Of a DNA stretch of 64,000 bases, positions 56,446 to 64,000 are shown in pieces. The first letter of the stretch is position 1; the number at the start of each line of letters is the position of its first letter. This DNA comes from Platanthera guangdongensis. Its lineage: Eukaryota; Streptophyta; Magnoliopsida; Asparagales; Orchidaceae. The position numbers and the translations under genes are program-made. The DNA lies in the NCBI GenBank assembly GCA_039583875.1, contig CM077167.1:145903010-145967009 (forward strand), in the 5' to 3' direction. Under the pieces are notes generated by a model. The model was not told the DNA's origin, did no database searches, and worked only from the letters and a program-made list of their open reading frames with translations.

Positions 56446-57438
56446 CTAGGGCTGCACCTGGGATGCAGAGGAATCCACCACTGCCTTTCCCTTCTCAGCA
56501 TAAGACGCTCCCGTCTTATTTTCACCCTTTGGTGGACCACCCCGACAGTCACGGGCTATATGCCACACTCTACCACATGTAAAGCAGGTACGAGTCTCTG
56601 GCCTCGAAGTTGTCCCCGACAGAACTATTGAAGGAGCTTGCCAAGAAGGCTTGGACCTCTTGCCCCATTTCTTTTGATAGTACGATTTTCCAGGCCGGGG
56701 TGCTTTGAACTCTGGCTTTGTCACAGCCAACGCCCTTTTTCCCTGCACCCGCTTCACATCTTTCTCCAGTGCACAGGCAGTATCGACCAACGCCTAAAAC
56801 CCTTGGTTTACCGAACTCGAGAGCAGGAATCGCAATTCATCCTGTAATCCTTTGTAGAACTTATTGGTTTTTCATTGCTCATCAGCGAAGATAGAGCCCG
56901 CATAACGTCCTTACCTTGTGAACTCATGCAAGTAAGTATCAACACTACTTTCTCCTTGCGTTAGCCGTTGGAAATCATTTTCCATGGCAATGTATTGTGT
57001 CGCTGGTAGGTGCTTTGCCAGGAATAGTCGCGAGAACTCCTCAATCGAGACTTGTGTTAATTGCATGCCCGCTAAATGGTGTAACTCCATATCGTCCCAC
57101 CACAACCGAGCCTCTCCTTCCAATAAGAAGGTGGCCAAGGTGACCTTCTGATCTCCCTCCGTCGTGATCGCCGTCAATATACGCTTTACGTGTGACAACC
57201 AATCCTCCACCTGCATTGGGGATCCCACACCCGTGAACGTAGGAGGATTGAAGCTCATAAACTGCTTCAACTGTCGTTTAACTGCTCGAGGATCAACAGT
57301 TGTAACAGGTTCTGGCCTTGCCCCAACCTATTCTAACACCACTACCGGCTGCGCTTGCCCACCAGGATGTGCATGAAACATTGCAAGCAGCGCCTCAACA
57401 ACTAAGCGAACGGTCTCCACAGAAGGGTGAGGTGTAGG
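56446..57438 (-). pseudogene. gag of element G, N-terminus missing
   Basis: MKQFMSFNPPTFTG, then VEDWLSHVKRILTAI and EGEARLWWDDM (57,270-56,911), is a gypsy gag (Retrotrans_gag) domain. The C-terminal part (56,446-56,790) has the knuckle CFTCGRVWHIARDC, with tryptophan in place of the usual glycine. Stops separate the two parts near 56,910 and 56,793. The upstream end is cut at 57,438 by the P LTR. Confidence 0.85.
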
Positions 57439-59838
57439 TGTAACACCTCAAATCCCAGGATTGAGAAAAAGTTGGGTGACATGGACTGGGACATGGGCGT
57501 GTCCTGCTCGGATGAGCAGCTGGCGAGTGTTTGTTGAAAAATCCGTTTTACGAAAAATGAGGAAACACGCCCGCTGACACGGTCATGTCAGAGGTCGTGT
57601 CCTCCTCTGCTCGACGAACTTCGTTCGACGAAGTTAAGATGTAGGCGTGTCTGCTGTCGTGTATGGGCACACGGCCTTTGACACGGGCGTATCACAAGCT
57701 GTGTTCTTTACTGGACATGCCCAGGGCATTTTAGGTCCGGTGAACACGGGTAGGACACAGTCATGTCTTGGGGTACATGACCTGTGACATGAGCGTGTCA
57801 CTAGCCGTGTCCCGATCGGGTTGGTTTGGTTTAGTGCAGCCTGAAGTACACGGCCACAGACATGGGCGTGTCTGAAGGCATGGCAGGTGATACGGCCCGT
57901 GACATGGGCATGTCACATGGCCGTGTACTGGTCTGGATGAGTCGGTTGTGAGCCGCTTAAGGTACACGACCTGTGACACGGGCGTGTCACAGGCCGTGTC
58001 AGGCAAACTTTTGCCTTTTGTGGCAAAATCATGACCGTCCATTTTTCTCAGCTGGGATTTGATGGCTCAGGTCTCTCCCTCCAGCCTAAAGGCCGAAAAT
58101 GAGATGGGAATACTCATTTGAGTTTGGCCATCATCTTTCTACAAACCTAGAGAGAGAAATGTGAAGGAGGAGGAAGAGAGCCGGCCACCGGTGGAGCTAC
58201 GCAGTCCTGTTTCGAGATACGAGGCTAGTGTTGTGGAGGCAAAGCCGCTGCGGTCCTTTCCAGCCGGCTAAAAGTCCATGGATCTAAAGCGATCTTCAAG
58301 GGTAACAATCTTTCTTCCTAGCCATGTGAAAGTTTCCTTTTTTGCATGTGCATAGGATTCCCCCACCAGAGGGTGGCTTGGTAAGGGAGCCCCTTGGTTT
58401 GATTCATGGAATCCCCAATAATTTGGCATATAGATCCGGAAATGGAGTATGAAATAGGCATGTTGTGTGAAGCCCATTTGAACAGGTTGGTCTGGATTGT
58501 TGATGTTGCATATACGCACCAGAGAAGACTCTGTGATTAAACGTGTAGTTTTGGGAGTCGATGTGTTAGGCCTGTGAAGGGCAGTAGCAGGAAGTACTGG
58601 ATTAGAAGTCCAGGAAATACCCTTATAATGTTTAATGTTCATGGGTTGTGCCTGCGAAAGGTAGTAGCGGGAAGTACTGGATTTGAGATCCAAGAAAATA
58701 CCCTTGATACTTGTTATGTTTACTGGGTTGTGCCTGTCAAGGGTAGTAGCAGGATGTACTGGTGCGGACGTCCAGGAAAGACCCTCTGATACTTGTGATA
58801 CTTAATGGGTGTTGTCTGTGAAGGGTAGTAACAGCAAGTACTGGTGTGCCCGGGAAAACATCCAGGCTTTATGCCAAATAGGTAAGGTGAAACCGACCCG
58901 CGCCTTTTCTTAGCCGTGAGTACGCTGTACTCGGAGATGGCAAGGCGACTTGAGCAACAGGGGGTGGATGATCCGACCTGCATTATGTCCGTCCGACGTG
59001 AGACCTGAAAGTGCGGTCTATTGGAGCGCATACTGAGAGTCTTAGGCCTGCGCGCCATGACACCATGGGGGGCTACAGGCCAATCCCGGGTCATTAAGAC
59101 TAAAATGTTCGGTTGCACGCCATGGAGTAAATGATCAACTTTTACCATTGGGTTTCGGCCCTGATATGGTGGTGGGACCTTAGTTCGCCGGTATACCAAG
59201 AATGTGCCCGGAGTGCACGGATCATCGGGCCACGTGGCTGACGGTTGTGATGGAATGTTTGTGCCTGTGTGCACAATATGTGATGAATATATATATGCAT
59301 ATGAATTATTATGCCTGCAGGGAAGGTATGCCACTGCCCCGGGAAAGGGGTAGGGTCGTTATAAATTGGTCAGCTGAATGCTGACCGTTGCCTTGTTTGC
59401 CACTGTTTGGTGGGCTGTCCTTGTACATGTGCTGGAGAGCCGAGCGGGACATTTAAAGGCTAAAGTCCCTGCTGCTGCTGCCGTAGCCGCTAGCCATCGA
59501 AGGCTATGATAAAAATATTATGTTTTCTTCATGTGTGGTTGGCCTGCGCGTCGATGTTTGGAAGCCACTATTGTCAAGAACAACTGTAAGGCCATAAGGC
59601 CAATTGACTTTGTATTGGGTGAACATTCATGTTTATATACATTAATGTGGATATTTGTATGGTGGACATTCATGTTTGGAGTTCAATTTCGTGTTACAAG
59701 CTTCCGCTAGCATGCTATGAGTTAGGATGCGCAACTCTTGTATCACTCCGTGACTTCGCCGCCTGTTTTGTGGTATATGGTGTGGGGCCCTGGCCAGACC
59801 TTATGTTATATACTATATGAACGGATGGATTCATTACA
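57439..59838 (+). repeat. 5' LTR of element P
   Basis: 2,400 bp from TGTAACACC to CATTACA. It has the hairpin array (57,470-58,005) and the minisatellite (58,565-58,850) and matches S throughout. TGGTATTAGCTG at 59,843-59,854 is a diverged primer binding site. Confidence 0.9.
57470..58005. repeat. Hairpin array in the P LTR
   Basis: About seven units centred on GACACGGGCGTGTC or decayed forms such as GACATGGGCGTGTC, with ACACGGCC/GGCCGTGT arms. CG to TG and CA changes are common, which fits decay of methylated CpG. Confidence 0.8.
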
Positions 59839-60057
59839 TTTTTGGTATTAGCTGTCTCGGTCTTTCCCTTTCGAATTTGTGGTCGAATTTTTTTGTGGGG
59901 TGGCACGCACGTGTACGTGCGAACCGCGTGAACACTAATGAACTCTTGAATGTCCACTTAGGAATGCAAATTCATGTGTTTGAGGAACATGTGCATTCCT
60001 ATTTTGTTGTTATTAATTATGTGAGGTCGCTCATGTGTGTGTCTTGTTCACCTATAG

Positions 60058-60312
60058 GTGACTCGAAGTGGTGCTGGGCAGTCGGAGCCCCAGCATTCTG
60101 ATGAGAGTACGACACCACCTGAGGTGCCTACACCTCTCCCTTCTGCGGAAACTATGCGATTAGTTGATGAGGCCCTGTTTGCGATGATTCACACACAGCC
60201 GACATTGAGGCCATAACAGGTTGCGGCGAGGCCAGAACCTGTTGCGACTGTGGATCCTCGAGCAGCTAAAAGACAATTAAAGCAGTTTATGAGTTTCAAT
60301 CCATCTACGTTT
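60058..60312 (+). pseudogene. gag start of element P
   Basis: A frame with VTRSGAGQSEPQHSDESTT and later KRQLKQFMSFNPSTF matches G gag (RQLKQFMSFNPPTF). One stop lies near 60,211. The frame is cut at the Q insertion. Confidence 0.8.
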
Positions 60313-62124
60313 TGTAACGACTCCATCCATTCACAGGTATATACTAGAAGGTCCGGCCCGGGCCCCACAGCATATACCATAAAACAGGCGGGGAAGTTAC
60401 AGAGTGATACCAGAATTGCACATCCCAACTCATTGTATTCTAGCGGAAGCCTATAACAGGGAAACTGAACTCACACACATGAATGTACACCATATAAAAG
60501 CTCCACATTTATATAAAACAGGAATATCCAAATACAAAGTCAGTTGGCCTTATGGCCTTACAAGTCTTTACACAACAGTGGCCTCAAATATTGGCGCGCA
60601 GGCCGGCCACGTATAAACAAACATAGTATTTAGCTTAGCCTTCCAGGGCTAGCGGCGGTAGCAGCAACAACAACAGCAAGGCCTTCAGCCTTTATGCGTC
60701 CCGCTTGTCTCTCTAGCACCTGCACAGGGATAGCCCACCCAATGGTGGCAAATAAGGCAAAGGTCAGCATTCAGCTGACCAAATTATAACGACCCTACCC
60801 CTTTCCCGGGGCAGTGACATTTCTTCCTTGCAGGCATAACAATCTCATGGATATATATTCATCACATATTGTGCACTCACGCACAAACATTCCATCACAA
60901 TCGTCAGCCACGTGGCCCGACGATCCGTGCACTCTGGGCACATTCTTGGTGTACCGGCGAACCAGGGTCCCACCACCATATCAGGGTCGCAACCCAACAG
61001 TAATAATTGAGCATTTTACTCCATGGCGTGCAGCCGGAGACTTTAGTCTTAATGCACCGGGATTGGCCCGTAGCCACCCATTGTGTCATGGCGTGCATGC
61101 CTAAGACTCTTGTTATGCGCTCCAATAGACCGCACCTTCAGGTCTCACGTCGGACGGACATGGCGCAGGTCGGATCATCCACCCCCCCGTTGCTCAAGTC
61201 ACCTTGTCATCACTGAGTATGACATACTCGCGGCTACATAAAAGGCGCGGGTCGGTTTCACCTTGCCTGTTTCCTTTAGGTGAACTCATCAGTTCACACA
61301 TAACCAGCCCATTCTCATGGAACTAGCTTCATATTCATCGGTTACCTAGGAGCCACACATCGCATTAGCGATAGAACTCAATTTCCATCCCTAGGCCTAA
61401 CCGTACATCATAGCATCCACTTGAGGGTATTTTCCTGGACTTCCAAGCCATTACTTCCTTCTACGCCCCTTCACAGGCACAACCCACCAAGCATTCCAAG
61501 CATCAAGGGTATTTCCTGGCTGACCACGCCAGTACTTCCTGCTACTCCCTTTCACAGGTATTACCCAACAGCACAAGCATTATACGGGTATTTTCCTGGA
61601 CTACCACTCCAGTACTTCCTGCTACTACCCTTCGCAGGTCTAACCCATCGACTCCTTAAAATACATGTTTATCACGAAGTCTTCTCCGGTGCGTATATGC
61701 AACATCACCAATCCAGACCAACCTATTCGGATGGGCTTCACACAGCATACCTAATCCGTACTCCATTTCCGGATCTATATGTCAAATGATTTGGGATTTC
61801 ATGAATCAACCCAAGAGACTCCCATAACAAGCCATCCTCTGGTGTGGGAATCATATGCACATGCCAAAAAGGAAGCCTTCACATGGCTAGGAAGAAAAGT
61901 CGTTACCCTTGAAGAACGCTTCGGAGCCATGAGCTTTTAGCCGACTGGAAAGGATCGCAGCGGCTTTGCCTCCACAACGCTAGCTTCAGATCTTGAAACG
62001 GCACTCCGCAGCTCCACCGGTGGCAAGCTCCTCTTCCTCCTCCTCCTTCTTCCTCTCTTTCTCTCTCTAGGATTGTAGAAAGATGAAGGCCAAATGAAAA
62101 TGAGGATTTCCTTCTCATCCTCGG
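60313..62124 (-). mobile_element. Gypsy LTR Q, minus strand, cut by element C
   Basis: Starts TGTAACGACTCC on the plus strand, the reverse of the S LTR end, and matches it to 62,124, where C begins. Left flank is CGTTT (60,308-60,312). Whether Q is a solo LTR or the 3' LTR of a full element cannot be told here. It has three copies of the minisatellite (61,425-61,650). Confidence 0.85.
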
Positions 62125-63620
62125 CTGTTGGAACACCTTATTACTGATTTGTGCAAGGATCACTATATCCTTTAGGAAATTTGTTTTGACCTCCTTGTAT
62201 AGATCTGAAGGTCAATTAGTTTAAGTCTAAGGGTTAGTATTTAGGTTTGTAAGCTGCCCTCAAGACCCTCAAGAACAGATATTTCAGTTCAGGAGACTAA
62301 GTCATTTCGTCGAGCTCAGGACGACGAATCGTCAAACTCCATTCGACGATCTCTGAGCTCACTTCGACGAATCGTCGAACTCCATTCGACGATCTCTGAG
62401 CTCACTTCAACGACTCGTCGAACTCCATTCGACCATCTTCGAGCTCAGATCGACGTTCCTGTCTCTAGTTTGTTTCCCTATCTCTGAGCTCAGTTCGATG
62501 ATAGTTGAGCTCAAATCGACGATTTCTGTTTCAATCTAAGACCAGTCTCTGAGCTCAGTTCAACGATAGTCGAGCTCAGGTCAACGTTTTTCTGGAGAGA
62601 TCGACGTTTCTCAAGATTCAAATTCAGACAGTTATGGAATTATTCCCAGCATTTATTTCAAGGATCTTGTAGCCATTTCAATTAATCTGGAGCAAGTTTC
62701 AAGGGAATTTTAAAGGAATGTTTTAGTGGACTTTCCTCTTGAAGACAAAATGCAGTTAAGGAAGTCATTTATGACAGGCTAACGGCTATCTTGGATAGAG
62801 AATTATTCTATTCAGATCTAAGGAATAAAAGAATTATTCATATTCTGTTGGTTAAGAAGAACAAAAAAAGAGAAAGAGTTGCAGATATTCACAGTCTTAG
62901 AATTCATACAGGAACACATCACTAAAGGAGATCAATATTCTGAAACTTCTAGATCCCTCTTGATTCCAGTGTTCAAAGGCCATTATCATTCAAAACTCCA
63001 GACAACACACATTTCAGCTGCTACTGTAATTATCTTTTGCTGGAGATCAAATCTTCTAAAGGCCTATCACCCTACTACAAAGCTTCACTTCCTGAACAAC
63101 TATAGATCTCAGGGGGAGCTTTGACAACATCCACTATCTTCTCTCTAATTATTGATAGAGAAGATCATCTCACCTCTCTCTCTCTCTATCTCTGTAAAGG
63201 GTTTATCAAACTCCCTTCAAAAGTTTGTGTTGGTTTCTGAGACCTTATCAAAACTCAGTGGTAGCAAGACACCTGATCAAAAAATCTGGTTTGGTTTTTG
63301 AGTACCTTATCAAAAGCTCATTGGTGCCCAGGACACCTGATCAACTCATCCTGCAGTGGATTCCTACCTAGGGTGGTAGAAGAGTGGATGTACCCAGATT
63401 GGTTGGGGAACCACTATAGCTCCTTGTGTCATCTGGTTGCTTATTTTCTTTTGTTTTCTGGCTGTGGTTTGTGATTGTTCTGTGATTGCTTTATAATTAG
63501 ATAGTTGTTGTGTTTGTTGTATTTCATTTGCTTTCCTGTTCACTTAGGAATACAACAAGAGTTGTAAAAAGTTTTTAGCAAGCACCATACTCTATTCACC
63601 CTCCTTTAGAGTATACCACA
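62125..63620 (+). repeat. 5' LTR of element C
   Basis: The right end is uncertain: TATACCACA at about 63,612-63,620 follows the CACCCTCCTTTAGAG block that corresponds to the LTR end in D and E. At the expected primer site the sequence is TGGTTGTACAGGCT (63,627 on), which does not match the initiator methionine tRNA. Small inverted repeats in the downstream part include CTGAG/CTCAG (about 63,236-63,258) and CTACC/GGTAG (63,365-63,380). Confidence 0.6.
62305..62600. promoter_or_regulatory. Dyad array TCGACGA/TCGTCGA in the C LTR
   Basis: Repeated blocks of TTCGACGAT, ATCGTCGAACTCC and CTGAGCTCA alternate at intervals of about 20-35 bp. GAGCTC is itself palindromic and is flanked by CTGAGCTCAG-like dyads. 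The position in the U3 half mirrors the arrays of the other LTR families. Confidence 0.75.
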
Positions 63621-63717
63621 CCTTAGTGGTTGTACAGGCTAACACCTGAACCCAAAGATTCCTCTAGTTAGATCTGCTTGTTTTAAGTTTGTTAGTAGAA
63701 TTATTTCTTCACAAAAC

Positions 63718-64000
63718 ATGGCCCAAAACAAAGATTATGCTAGCACCAGACCTCCAGTGTGCAATCTATCTAAGTTTGCACTTTGGAAGGCAATATTAGA
63801 TTGTACATGAACTCTATTGATGAAGAAATTTTCAATTCTATTTTGACAGTGTGTCCAAGACCTCCAGAAAATACAAGTACAAGTGTTGTTCCACCTCCTT
63901 CAGGAACAGATGCAGAAATCAAGAAATGGAAAGTGGCAGATGCTAAGGCAATGAATATTTTAGCCCAGACTATGTCTGATGCAATATTTCAAAAAGTAGC
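63718..64000 (+). pseudogene. gag start of element C, partial
   Basis: The ATG at 63,718 begins MAQNKDYASTRPPVCNLSKFALWKA, the N-terminal pattern of copia gag. A frame change after about 63,795 is followed by MNSIDEEIFNSI and KWKVADAKAMNILAQTMSDAIF to the window end. The remainder is outside. Confidence 0.75.

Larger units (their letters stand above)
37656..57438 (-). mobile_element. Element G: Tekay/Del-like gypsy chromovirus, minus strand, interrupted
   Basis: On the minus strand it reads gag, protease, RT, RNase H, integrase, chromodomain-like tail, polypurine tract and 3' LTR (37,656-40,036). Integrase after RT makes it gypsy. The long LTR and the C-terminal tail fit Tekay/Del. Element E splits its RNase H (41,947-54,728). 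Element P cuts its gag at 57,439, so its 5' LTR is outside the window. Left flank is GGTCT (37,651-37,655). Confidence 0.9.
57439..60312 (+). mobile_element. Element P: gypsy element of the G family, plus strand, cut by Q
   Basis: The 5' LTR (57,439-59,838) is followed by a primer-binding-site-like stretch, leader and gag start. It lies in G gag in opposite orientation. Its gag is cut at 60,312 by LTR Q, so the rest is outside the window. Left flank is GTAGG (57,434-57,438). Confidence 0.85.
62125..64000 (+). mobile_element. Element C: copia element, 5' part
   Basis: It begins TGTTGGAACACC inside LTR Q, with left flank TCGGC (62,120-62,124). An LTR of about 1.5 kb is followed by a leader and gag, then the window ends. 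The gag start and LTR form suggest a Sirevirus-like or related copia lineage different from B, D and E. Confidence 0.75.

Noticed and set aside
62305..62600. Restriction-site-like cluster (GAGCTC, TCGACGA) as cloning vector
   Set aside because: The motifs are diverged and interspersed, and the block sits inside a copia LTR with proper ends.

Overview
This is a gene-poor piece of a large flowering-plant nuclear genome, most likely a eudicot (no grass-type elements seen). Nearly every base belongs to a transposable element, and I found no convincing ordinary host gene, tRNA, rRNA or CRISPR array. All coding regions are retrotransposon gag, pol or third open reading frames, and all carry at least one disabling change.

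The layout is a nest. Element A is a SIRE-like Ty1/copia element (LTR from about 2,120). It holds a solo Ty3/gypsy LTR, S (6,505-9,033, target duplication ACACG). It is interrupted at 12,482 by B, another Sirevirus-like copia element. B holds a full-length minus-strand relative, D (18,925-31,959), inside its integrase. B is then cut at about 34,257 by F, an Ale-like copia element lacking gag. F is cut at 37,656 by G, a minus-strand Tekay/Del-type gypsy element. G holds the full-length Sirevirus-like element E (41,947-54,728, target duplication AAGTC) inside its RNase H region. G is also cut in gag by gypsy element P (57,439, plus), P by gypsy LTR Q (60,313, minus), and Q by copia element C (62,125), which runs off the window. 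The chain A, B, F, G, P, Q, C gives a relative order of insertion. Positions 1-2,110 hold a LINE remnant and a large foldback repeat.

The unusual content is non-coding. Almost every LTR family here carries arrays of short dyad-symmetric units: GTGTCGACAC in D and E, GTTGAGTG/CACTCAAC hairpins in B, GACACGGGCGTGTC-centred hairpins in the gypsy LTRs, TATCGC/GCGATA in A, and TCGACGA/TCGTCGA in C. In the copia elements these lie upstream of the TATA box where I could find one. In D and E the same GTGTCGACAC array recurs between pol and the third reading frame, followed by a TATA box about 100 bp before its ATG. This suggests a second, internal promoter.

Downstream of the LTR TATA box in B, D and E is a second array. 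It is a run of roughly 10 (D, E) or about 19 (B) small hairpins whose stems differ from unit to unit, while the linker (about CTGAGTGTAGG) is constant. Stem changes are compensated on the other arm. That pattern points to selection for structure and is the best candidate for an undescribed system in this window.

A further oddity is an antisense reading frame in A, between pol and the expected 3' LTR, with a plausible intron that keeps the frame. All statements come from reading the sequence. No alignments, folding or database searches were run.
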